Part shown: piece by piece, positions 1 through 5,133 of the stretch
Numbering within the stretch: position 1 is the first letter of the stretch
Layout of the letters: each line of letters starts with the position of its first letter
Origin: Clostridiales bacterium
Lineage (GTDB): Bacteria; Bacillota; Clostridia; Peptostreptococcales; Anaerovoracaceae
NCBI GenBank assembly: GCA_009778415.1
Contig: WRJV01000162.1
Span: 1 to 5,271, forward strand
Length of the DNA stretch: 5,271 nt
Direction of reading: 5' to 3'
Translations under genes and position numbers: made by a program
The notes under the pieces: model-generated
Databases searched by the model: none
Seen by the model: the letters and a program-made list of their open reading frames with translations, nothing else
What the model was told of the DNA's origin: nothing

Positions 1-83
1 CCTTTCAGCTTGTCGCCAAAGAGCTCTTTGACACCTTCCGCAAAGATGATGAGGATGCAATTTAGTTCTTGTTTTGTCAACAT
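1..83 (-). CDS. Partial N-terminus, probable nucleotidyltransferase-domain protein
   Basis: Only the first 27 codons are present, because the gene runs off the left edge. Translation from the ATG at 83 gives MLTKQELNCILIIF, then AEGVKELFGDKLK. This helix followed by a (K)ELFGDKL segment is how many small MNT/nucleotidyltransferase-fold proteins begin, just before the strand leading to their GSYARG motif. That motif would lie beyond the window, so the catalytic residues cannot be seen. The start is well supported: AAGGCGGTG (complement of 90-98) sits 6 nt upstream and differs from the anti-Shine-Dalgarno complement at one base. The gene is divergent from everything else in the window and has its own likely promoter. 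Such proteins are often paired with a HEPN-domain partner as toxin-antitoxin-like modules, but no partner is visible here. The family assignment is inference from a short N-terminus. Confidence 0.55.
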   Translation of the reverse strand, partial: MLTKQELNCILIIFAEGVKELFGDKLK

Positions 84-104
84 GCTTGCCACCGCCTTGC
101 AATT

Positions 105-133
105 AGTTTAGCATAGAAACGGAAATTATTCAA
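105..133 (-). promoter_or_regulatory. Candidate sigma-A promoter for the minus-strand gene
   Basis: Read on the minus strand, TTGAAT (133-128) is separated by exactly 17 nt from TAAACT (110-105), which has a TGC extended -10 just upstream. The -35 matches four of six consensus bases contiguously (TTGA) and the -10 matches four of six. The perfect 10-bp palindrome TCAAGCTTGA (130-139) overlaps the -35 and could be an operator. Transcription would begin near 98, leaving a leader of only about 15 nt with the ribosome binding site at its 5' end. That short leader lowers confidence. Confidence 0.4.
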
Positions 134-237
134 GCTTGACTCTTTCAAAACCACCACAAATCAAGCCCTAGCGGCGCTTTTGCGCGCCAATTTTTGCGTG
201 GAATTCGGGATATAGATAATTTCGGTCAAAATTCTTG

Positions 238-267
238 TTGACTTTGAACAGCTGTTTGATATATAAT
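238..267 (+). promoter_or_regulatory. Strong sigma-A promoter with LexA/SOS-like box in the spacer
   Basis: TTGACT (238-243) and a perfect TATAAT (262-267) are 18 nt apart. The spacer contains TGAACAGCTGTTTG (245-258), including the perfect palindrome AACAGCTGTT (247-256). Compared with the Gram-positive LexA/DinR consensus CGAACRNRYGTTYG it departs at only two positions: the first base, and a C in the second R. A repressor bound there would cover the ground between -35 and -10, the usual arrangement for SOS promoters. Transcription would start near 274 and run right into the stem-loop at 297-362. No intact gene lies immediately downstream, which is odd for such a good promoter. Confidence 0.65.
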
Positions 268-296
268 AGTAACACAAAATGTTTGGATACATTAAT

Positions 297-362
297 ATTA
301 GCAACTTACCGACAAAAATTGCAAATAAAAAACAAGAATTTTTGTGTCCGTAAGTTACTAAT
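297..362 (+). repeat. Long imperfect inverted repeat / stem-loop
   Basis: The arm at 297-320 (starting ATTAGCAACTTACC) pairs with the arm at 337-362 (ending GGTAAGTTACTAAT-like, actually CCGTAAGTTACTAAT). There are two mismatches (302/357 and 310/349) and one or two bulges near the loop, giving roughly 22 base pairs around a 16-nt A-rich loop. No T tract follows on either side, so it is a poor rho-independent terminator. It lies about 25 nt downstream of the predicted start of the 238-267 promoter and would be near the 5' end of that transcript. Its role is unknown; a structured RNA or the inverted ends of a small element are both possible. Confidence 0.6.
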
Positions 363-369
363 CACCGCG

Positions 370-595
370 TGTGGGCATAGCCCGCGTTAGAATTGAATGT
401 CACTAATTGAGCATGATAAAGCAGCCACGGTATTCGTAGGCTCAATCCGAAAAACTCTTTTTTATGCGAGGCCAAGAAGCGAGTTTCCGAAGAATTTTCA
501 GGGTTTTCCGTTCCAGATCTTGCTCTTTTTTGACAACAAAGCGAAAAAGCGGCCATGAAGCGGCTGAAATTCGGGGTTGTGGGCATCACCCGCGT
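370..595. repeat. Pair of 18-nt near-direct repeats bounding a 226-bp block
   Basis: TGTGGGCATAGCCCGCGT at 370-387 recurs as TGTGGGCATCACCCGCGT at 578-595, identical at 16 of 18 positions and offset by 208 nt. Each copy is itself partly self-complementary (GGGC-ATA-GCCC in the first). The block between them has no recognised coding content. The pattern could mark a duplicated binding site, the ends of a degenerate mobile element, or simple chance. I recognise no transposon family. Confidence 0.4.
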
Positions 596-628
596 CAACT
601 TGCAAGAAATTTAGTGCGGCAACCTGAT

Positions 629-658
629 TTTACTTACATAATATTTACACCCTAAAAT
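629..658 (+). promoter_or_regulatory. Candidate promoter for the secreted peptidase gene
   Basis: TTTACT (629-634) and TAAAAT (653-658) are 18 nt apart, matching four and five of six consensus bases. A second -10-like element, TGTTATATT with an extended TGn, lies at 661-669 but has no good -35 at the proper distance. Either would give a leader of about 200 nt before the start codon at 870, containing the hairpins at 708-722 and 774-791. The assignment is by pattern only. Confidence 0.3.
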
Positions 659-707
659 ATTGTTATATTGAAAAACGGTGGAATTTATGATGATATTTTG
701 TTTAATG

Positions 708-722
708 TCAGATGAGATCTGA
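708..722. promoter_or_regulatory. Perfect 6-bp inverted repeat, possible operator or leader hairpin
   Basis: TCAGATGAGATCTGA is a perfect 6-bp inverted repeat around GAG. It lies between the candidate peptidase promoter and the peptidase gene. It could be a dimeric repressor site or a small RNA hairpin in the leader; nothing in the sequence chooses between them. Confidence 0.3.
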
Positions 723-773
723 TCGAACAATGAAAGGGGGCGGTTGCTAAATACCAATATAAGCGCTTGATCA

Positions 774-791
774 CGCTGCGCGATAGCAGCG
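774..791 (+). other. Small GC-rich hairpin in the peptidase leader
   Basis: CGCTGC (774-779) pairs with GCAGCG (786-791) around the 6-nt loop GCGATA. It stands out in an AT-rich leader and lies about 66 nt before the ribosome binding site. No T tract follows, so it is not a terminator. It may shape the leader RNA. Confidence 0.3.
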
Positions 792-856
792 AGACTGAAA
801 ATGTCGAACCCCAACGACAGAATAAAAGAGGCAGCAATAGATACAGTTAGTTATAT

Positions 857-863
857 AGGAGGT
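857..863 (+). promoter_or_regulatory. Ribosome binding site that fixes the peptidase start
   Basis: AGGAGGT lies 6 nt before the ATG at 870. The in-frame ATG at 801 has no ribosome binding site and would put 23 hydrophilic residues ahead of the signal peptide. The start at 870 is therefore much preferred. Confidence 0.9.
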
Positions 864-869
864 AAAAAA

Positions 870-3011
870 ATGAAAACAAGAAAACTATTGGCAATAGTAC
901 TCGCGCTGGCGATGGTTCTGACATTTTCGATAACGGCGAGCGCACAGGCGCCATATTTGGACGCACCAAAATACGGCGACCTGAATTACTTTGACAGGAC
1001 AATACTCGACTTGGTCGATATGGACTTAGTCGAAGATGTCCTCTTGCACATTACAAAGGATATCGGAGTGCGCTACGCAGGGACGCCCAGCGACGCTGCG
1101 GGAGCGAATTACATTGAAAACGTATATAAAGATCTAGGCCTCGACACGTACCAGCAGCACATCACGCTCTCGGGCAACGCCACAATCGGCAAGCTCAACG
1201 TGCATGGCGCCGAAAACTGGTACGGCAAAGGCGAATGGAACTTCGGCTCATGGCAGGGCACCAGATGGGAATGCGGCGGCGCAGCCAATGGTGTAATTAC
1301 CGGTGATGACAAAATGGTATCGGGCAACGTGGTGGACTGCGGCATGGCGACTCCGGCAGAAATAACGGCAGCCGGCGCAAATGACGGCCTTAAGGGCAAC
1401 ATAGTACTGTTCACGACAGGCCAAAACATCAACACTGTCATCACAAACGCGAAAGCCCAAGGCGCTGTCGGCGTCATGGTCCATTCACTGCGCGGCAGCC
1501 GCGACAATTTCGGATCGGCTTCGTCGCCCTCCGTCACTGCCGGCACAGACATCCCAGTACTGGGGCTTGCTCTTTGCCAAGCCGAATGGCTCAGGGAAAT
1601 GCTGGCTGAGTTCGGGACAGTTGCGGTAGATATCCAGACATATTCTATCCCGAGGGTAAACGCAAACAACGTCATAGCCAAGAAGATGGGTACAGTGCCA
1701 AATGCTCCTATCATCATGGCCGGCGGGCACCATGACACCGTCCTCGGCTCCCCTGGCGCGAATGACAGTTTGGCCAGCGTGCTTAACGCCGTAAACGTCG
1801 CGCAGGTATTCGCCCAAATCAGCACTGACCAAGCAGACTGCTACTTTGGGTCATGGACCAACGAAGAGGGCGGGTCTACCGGTTCGGCCTATTTCGTTAA
1901 CAGGACAGACCTCCCTGCCAACATTGCAGCCGGCAGCATGACCGCCAACGAGCGCAACCGCATGATCGGCTACTGGCACTGCGACATGCCGGCATCGGCG
2001 CAGGACGACAGGACTCCGTACTTGTTCTTGCAGAGGTACAACGCCAACGCTTCATATCTTGTAGTCGATTACATGTACGCGGCTGCAGAACGCCTCGGGT
2101 ACCGCGACATGGTCCGCGACAACGTGTTCCAGTCAAGCGACCACGGCTCGTTCTACAATGCGGGCATCCCGACAGCCATGTTCATCAGGATGGGCGGCGT
2201 AGGCTCAACATCCAACTACTCGATAGAGCAGAAATACCATACACCGCAGGACTGCTACGAAGACAACATCAGCATGAAAAACTGGCAGCTCGTGGCTGAA
2301 CTGATGGCAGTGTCCATGTATGACGCTATCAGGACATTTAAAGTAAACACAAGGCTCACCGCCCCTGAAGTTACGCTTCTCGACAGCGATGCAGAGTACA
2401 ACCTGTCGGTTTACGAAGTTGAAGACATGCTGACAGCTGAAATCGAATTCGAATTTGACGGCGACCTGCTCGCATTCAAGGGCATCGAAGGGCTGAACGG
2501 CTTTACACAGATTGGCGACATCACTTGGAGGTACGCAGGCGGCAACACATGGAAAGGCACAGCAACCGTCGGCTACCCGGACAAGGGCACCCAGACCGGC
2601 CGCGGCTTCTCAACGCTCGTGGCAACTGACATAGCCAAACTCGTATTCGCGCCAAGGGCTGAAGGCGAAGCAACAGTAAAGATCACAAACATGAGGGTCA
2701 CCGGCGTTGACTTTGATTCAAAGCAAGTAGTTGACAAAGACGTCCTGTTCCTAGCTGACGAAGCAACGACCACACTCCTGCCAAACTTCTCGAAGTACGA
2801 CCTGAACAGGGACGGCATCGTGGACGCACTGGATCTCGGCGTCATGCTCCTGTACTGCGGCTTCAGCACTGATTCGCCGGGTTGGGACACCCTGGTCAAA
2901 GTCAATGACTCCAGGGGAGTAGCCATCACCGCAAGCATGTGCGACGTGAACGACGACGGCATCATCGACATGCTCGACCTACTCGACCTTTTCATTCACT
3001 ACACAAAATAA
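870..3011 (+). CDS. Secreted M28 metallopeptidase with PA, cohesin-like and dockerin domains
   Basis: This is a 713-residue exported zinc aminopeptidase-type protein. Residues 1-25 or 1-27 are a signal peptide: MKTRK, a hydrophobic core, then an ASA or AQA cleavage site. Residues about 30-144 begin the M28 fold, about 145-250 form a protease-associated (PA) insert, and the catalytic part runs to about 485. The expected M28 metal and catalytic residues are all visible: H287-x-D289 in GGHHDTV, D299 in GANDS, E332-E333 in NEEGG, D372 in HCDMP, and H457 in YHTPQD, with SDHGSF at 423-428 near the active site. Residues about 497-630 resemble a cohesin-type beta sandwich (IAKLVFAPRAEGEATVKI). The C-terminus is a dockerin with two calcium loops, DLNRDGIVDALD (644-655) and DVNDDGIIDMLD (692-703). 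By family knowledge it should remove N-terminal residues from peptides outside the cell; the dockerin suggests anchoring to a cohesin partner. Substrate and partner are not known. It appears monocistronic. Confidence 0.9.
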   Translation: MKTRKLLAIVLALAMVLTFSITASAQAPYLDAPKYGDLNYFDRTILDLVDMDLVEDVLLHITKDIGVRYAGTPSDAAGANYIENVYKDLGLDTYQQHITLSGNATIGKLNVHGAENWYGKGEWNFGSWQGTRWECGGAANGVITGDDKMVSGNVVDCGMATPAEITAAGANDGLKGNIVLFTTGQNINTVITNAKAQGAVGVMVHSLRGSRDNFGSASSPSVTAGTDIPVLGLALCQAEWLREMLAEFGTVAVDIQTYSIPRVNANNVIAKKMGTVPNAPIIMAGGHHDTVLGSPGANDSLASVLNAVNVAQVFAQISTDQADCYFGSWTNEEGGSTGSAYFVNRTDLPANIAAGSMTANERNRMIGYWHCDMPASAQDDRTPYLFLQRYNANASYLVVDYMYAAAERLGYRDMVRDNVFQSSDHGSFYNAGIPTAMFIRMGGVGSTSNYSIEQKYHTPQDCYEDNISMKNWQLVAELMAVSMYDAIRTFKVNTRLTAPEVTLLDSDAEYNLSVYEVEDMLTAEIEFEFDGDLLAFKGIEGLNGFTQIGDITWRYAGGNTWKGTATVGYPDKGTQTGRGFSTLVATDIAKLVFAPRAEGEATVKITNMRVTGVDFDSKQVVDKDVLFLADEATTTLLPNFSKYDLNRDGIVDALDLGVMLLYCGFSTDSPGWDTLVKVNDSRGVAITASMCDVNDDGIIDMLDLLDLFIHYTK

Positions 3012-3017
3012 ATTTAT

Positions 3018-3054
3018 GCAAAGAGCGGGGGTATTCAATATCCCCGCTCTTTGC
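3018..3054 (+). terminator. Stem-loop terminator after the peptidase gene
   Basis: A 16-bp stem (3018-3033 with 3039-3054, one G-T wobble, core GCAAAGAGCGGGG) closes a 5-nt loop TTCAA. It begins 6 nt after the stop codon. No T run follows on the plus strand (GTACAAGC), so termination may be less efficient than usual or the stem may mainly protect the 3' end. On the minus strand it is followed by a moderately T-rich stretch, but no minus-strand gene arrives here. Confidence 0.7.
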
Positions 3055-3079
3055 GTACAAGCACAATGACAAAAGGCGC

Positions 3080-3117
3080 TTGACAAACGCACGAGTCGAA
3101 AAGCATTTGGCAAATGC
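3080..3117 (+). promoter_or_regulatory. Consensus -35 followed by a 15-nt perfect palindrome
   Basis: A perfect TTGACA lies at 3080-3085. At the distance where a -10 would sit there is no TATAAT, but the perfect inverted repeat GCATTTG-G-CAAATGC (3103-3117). The 1-nt centre rules out an RNA hairpin of full length, so a protein-binding site is the likelier reading. It is the only promoter-like signal between the terminator and the next gene. If it is used, transcription would begin around 3115, which argues against a start codon at 3114. Confidence 0.35.
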
Positions 3118-3155
3118 CCGAAAGGGGGACCGGGCCTGTTTGCTCGGCTAAAAAA

Positions 3156-3629
3156 ATGATGGATGCCGTAACATCGCTTGCTCAAACTATTCTTAGCAAC
3201 AAAGGCAAATACGCATTGATATTGGAGCCGGACATCCCTGAGTGCGCGGAAATCGCTGAAATTGCCGAATTGGGCAGCGTAGAAGTAATTTCATATGGCT
3301 GCGGCACAGGCAGCCTCCTGAGCAGCTCTACGGAAAGGCTTGGGCTGATAATATGCGCTGCCGCTGATGGCAGTGCCACCGCCGCTGCCGCTGCCGCCGT
3401 CGCTGCCGCCGCTGATAGTACCGCCGCCGCTCACCTAGGCATGCTCCATGGCTATAAAAACCAGCAACACCAGAATTTTTGGGTGGCATATCAAAAACCT
3501 GAAGGCGCCGGCAAAGAGCTGTATGATTTTTTGCAGGCAGAATACGTTCACATAGAAGCGTGGGAAGTGTTTTTCGACGAATTATTGAGAAATATGCAAG
3601 GCATGCCGGGCACGCCTTTATACAAATAA
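3156..3629 (+). CDS. Unrecognised small protein with an alanine-rich tract
   Basis: I do not recognise this family. From the ATG at 3156 the protein has 157 residues. An N-terminal half of alternating helix and strand character (LAQTIL, then YALILEPDIPE, then VEVISYGCGTG and LGLIICAAADG) leads into an alanine-rich stretch, encoded at 3375-3431 almost wholly by GCC and GCT codons. A well-structured C-terminal part follows (HGYKNQQHQNFWVAYQKPEG, then helices rich in aromatic and acidic residues). There is no signal peptide or membrane segment, so it is probably cytoplasmic. The start is uncertain: 3156 and 3159 both lack a good ribosome binding site, the only SD-like run (AAAGGGGG, 3121-3128 region) is too far upstream, and the ATG at 3114 lies inside a palindrome with no site. 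An in-frame stop at 3081 limits extension. Codon use resembles its neighbours, which supports a real gene. Confidence 0.65.
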   Translation: MMDAVTSLAQTILSNKGKYALILEPDIPECAEIAEIAELGSVEVISYGCGTGSLLSSSTERLGLIICAAADGSATAAAAAAVAAAADSTAAAHLGMLHGYKNQQHQNFWVAYQKPEGAGKELYDFLQAEYVHIEAWEVFFDELLRNMQGMPGTPLYK

Positions 3630-3669
3630 ATCGACGCAGGCTGTCGCCCACAACACTCAAAAAAACAAC

Positions 3670-3698
3670 TTGCCCGCACCGCGAATTTGTGGTATCAT
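3670..3698 (+). promoter_or_regulatory. rpmE promoter
   Basis: TTGCCC (3670-3675) and TATCAT (3693-3698) are 17 nt apart, with an extended TGG immediately before the -10. Transcription would start near 3705, about 30 nt before the rpmE start. The core TTTGTGGTATCAT is nearly the same as the prfA promoter core downstream. Confidence 0.65.
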
Positions 3699-3736
3699 AA
3701 ATGCTGTGAGTTAACAACAGGAAAGAGGTGAACAGC

Positions 3737-3937
3737 ATGAAGGAAGGAATCCATCCTGAGTATAAGGAATGTAAAGTTACTTGCGCATGCGGCAATGCGT
3801 TCGTCACCAAGTCTCTGAACGCAGAGATCAGGCTTGACGTCTGCTCGGCTTGCCATCCGTTTTTTACAGGCCAGCAGAAATTCGTCAACCGAGGCGGGCG
3901 AGTTGAGAAATTCAAGAATAAATACAACATGGATTAG
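3737..3937 (+). CDS. rpmE: 50S ribosomal protein L31, zinc-binding type
   Basis: The 66-residue protein is full length for bacterial L31, a large-subunit protein that helps bridge the two ribosomal subunits. It begins MKEGIHPEYKEC and carries the zinc ligands of the C+ form: CAC at C16 and C18, and CSACHPF with C36 and C39, followed by the family signature HPFFTGQQKFV and GGRVEKF. This form is the zinc-replete paralogue in bacteria that have two L31 versions. The start is the ATG at 3737, with AGAGGTG (3724-3730) 6 nt upstream; a GTG at 3728 is in frame but lies inside that binding site. The gene has its own promoter and is followed by a terminator, so it can be transcribed alone. It precedes prfA, a common order in Firmicutes. 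Confidence 0.97.
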   Translation: MKEGIHPEYKECKVTCACGNAFVTKSLNAEIRLDVCSACHPFFTGQQKFVNRGGRVEKFKNKYNMD

Positions 3938-3955
3938 CCTTGGCCAGCGAGTCGG

Positions 3956-3986
3956 AAAAACCGGAAAAAAATTACCGGTTTTTTTT
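3956..3986 (+). terminator. Rho-independent terminator after rpmE
   Basis: AAAAACCGG (3956-3964) pairs with CCGGTTTTT (3975-3983) around a 10-nt A-rich loop. Eight consecutive T residues (3979-3986) follow the CCGG. The only G-C pairs are the four of CCGG, so termination may be partial and allow some read-through into prfA. Confidence 0.8.
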
Positions 3987-4007
3987 ACGACGTGTTTGTG
4001 GTATAAT
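3979..4007 (+). promoter_or_regulatory. prfA promoter with extended -10
   Basis: A perfect TATAAT (4002-4007) is preceded by TGG, an extended -10. The -35 position at 17 nt spacing falls in the T run of the rpmE terminator (TTTTTT, 3979-3984) and is poor, so the extended -10 probably carries recognition. Transcription would start near 4014, about 44 nt before the prfA start. Confidence 0.6.
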
Positions 4008-4057
4008 GATAAATTAATGGTGAATGCAATTGGAAGATTTGGTGCAGGAGCGGGAAA

Positions 4058-5122
4058 ATGTACGACAAACTGGACTTGACACTTGAAAAATACGACGAGC
4101 TGTCGCTTATCGTGTCCGACCCGGATGTGATTAACGATCAGGCCTTGTGGCAGAAACACATCAGGGAAATGAGCGAGATGGAACCGATCGTGAACAAATA
4201 CCGGGAATACAAAAAAGCAAAGGCAGACTTCGACGGAACCCGGCAGATGCTCGACGAAAGCGGCGTTGACGCAGAGCTTCGGGAGCTCGCCAAAGAGGAG
4301 CTTTCGGAGCTTGAAAGCAAGATCGAAGCCCTGTCAAAGGAGCTTCAGGTCCTGCTCCTCCCGAAGGACCCCAACGACGACAAGAACGTAATCCTTGAGG
4401 TCAGGGCCGGAACGGGCGGGGAAGAAGCTGCGCTGTTTGGGTCAGACCTCTTTAGGATGTACAGCAGGTACGCAGAGAGGCACGGCTGGCAGACGGAAGC
4501 CATAGAAATAAACGACACGGGCATCGGGGGCATCAAGGAAGCCGTCATGCTGATCAAGGGCAGGGGTGCATATTCCAGGCTCAAGTTTGAAAGCGGGGCG
4601 CACAGGGTGCAGCGGGTGCCGGAGACTGAGTCCAGCGGAAGGATACACACTTCAGCAGCTACGGTGGCGGTGCTGCCGGAAGTCGACGACGTGGAAGTGG
4701 ACATAAACCCAAACGACGTCAGGGTGGACGTGTACAGGTCGTCGGGCAACGGGGGCCAGAGCGTGAACACGACGGATTCGGCGGTGAGGCTCACCCATCT
4801 GCCAACAGGGCTGGTGGTGACGTGCCAGGACGAGAAATCGCAGATCAAAAACAAGGACAAAGCTTTCAAGGTGCTGAAATCAAGGCTTTACGACATAAAA
4901 ATGCATGAGCAGAACAAAGAAATCTCCGAACAGCGGAAGAGCCAGGTAGGCACCGGGGACAGGAGCGAGAGGATTAGGACGTACAACTTTCCCCAAGGCA
5001 GGGTTTCCGACCACCGCATAGGGCTCACTCTATACAAACTGGACTATTTCCTGGACGGCGACCTGGACGAGATAATAGACGGCCTTATTGCCAACGACAG
5101 GGCTGAAAAGCTGAACAACTGA
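4058..5122 (+). CDS. prfA: Peptide chain release factor 1
   Basis: The 354-residue protein has the normal length for RF1, which reads UAA and UAG stop codons and triggers hydrolysis of peptidyl-tRNA. The N-terminal coiled helical domain spans about residues 1-100. The family motif RAGTGGEEAALF follows. The stop-codon recognition motif is P188-E-T190 in RVPETESSGRIHT, the RF1 PxT type rather than the SPF of RF2. The catalytic GGQ is at 232-234 in SSGNGGQSVNTTDSAVR, at the position expected for RF1. The conserved QDEKSQIKNK and RTYNFPQGRVSDHRI segments complete the C-terminal part. AGGAG (4046-4050) lies 7 nt before the ATG. It is transcribed from its own promoter, perhaps also by read-through from rpmE, and the tsaC-like gene begins 11 nt after its stop, which indicates an operon. 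Confidence 0.98.
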   Translation: MYDKLDLTLEKYDELSLIVSDPDVINDQALWQKHIREMSEMEPIVNKYREYKKAKADFDGTRQMLDESGVDAELRELAKEELSELESKIEALSKELQVLLLPKDPNDDKNVILEVRAGTGGEEAALFGSDLFRMYSRYAERHGWQTEAIEINDTGIGGIKEAVMLIKGRGAYSRLKFESGAHRVQRVPETESSGRIHTSAATVAVLPEVDDVEVDINPNDVRVDVYRSSGNGGQSVNTTDSAVRLTHLPTGLVVTCQDEKSQIKNKDKAFKVLKSRLYDIKMHEQNKEISEQRKSQVGTGDRSERIRTYNFPQGRVSDHRIGLTLYKLDYFLDGDLDEIIDGLIANDRAEKLNN

Positions 5123-5133
5123 GAAACTGAGAC

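Larger units (their letters stand above)
84..869. other. Long intergenic region without a convincing gene
   Basis: The stretch is AT-rich between the divergent minus-strand gene and the peptidase gene. Short open frames exist on both strands (for example around 464-655 plus and 362-598 minus), but none has a ribosome binding site, a recognisable domain or gene-like composition. It contains a promoter facing right at 238-267, an imperfect stem-loop at 297-362, near-direct repeats at 370-387 and 578-595, a possible peptidase promoter near 629-658, and small hairpins at 708-722 and 774-791. A 20-codon frame at 555-614 begins MKRLKFGVVGIT, reminiscent of a Rossmann-fold N-terminus, then stops; it may be a gene remnant or chance. 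No tRNA or known riboswitch pattern was recognised. Confidence 0.6.

Noticed and set aside
173..195. GGCGC/GCGCC hairpin followed by ATTTTTG-like bases, resembling a plus-strand terminator
   Set aside because: The stem is only 5 bp and no plus-strand gene ends nearby, since the gene to its left is on the minus strand.
362..598. Minus-strand open frame of 78 codons in the intergenic region
   Set aside because: It starts at a TTG with no ribosome binding site, has no recognisable domain or hydrophobic pattern, and its composition is not gene-like.
464..655. Plus-strand open frame of 63 codons in the same region
   Set aside because: No ribosome binding site, very basic low-quality translation, and it overlaps the repeat block; probably chance.
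801..869. N-terminal extension of the peptidase from the ATG at 801
   Set aside because: It lacks a ribosome binding site and would place a hydrophilic stretch ahead of a textbook signal peptide, whereas AGGAGGT precedes the ATG at 870.
1109..1825. Long minus-strand open frame of 238 codons opposite the peptidase gene
   Set aside because: It is a shadow produced by the codon bias of the peptidase gene; no ribosome binding site and no family resemblance.
3381..3431. GCC/GCT trinucleotide run considered as a CRISPR or satellite array
   Set aside because: The units are codons in a continuous reading frame with no spacers, so it is a low-complexity coding tract.
4751..4762. Serine after the GGQ motif of RF1 in place of the histidine common in many release factors
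   Set aside because: GGQSVN is an ordinary variant in Firmicutes RF1 proteins; the GGQ itself is intact.
4345..4869. Long minus-strand open frame of 174 codons opposite prfA
   Set aside because: Serine-rich shadow of the highly conserved prfA frame with no start signals.
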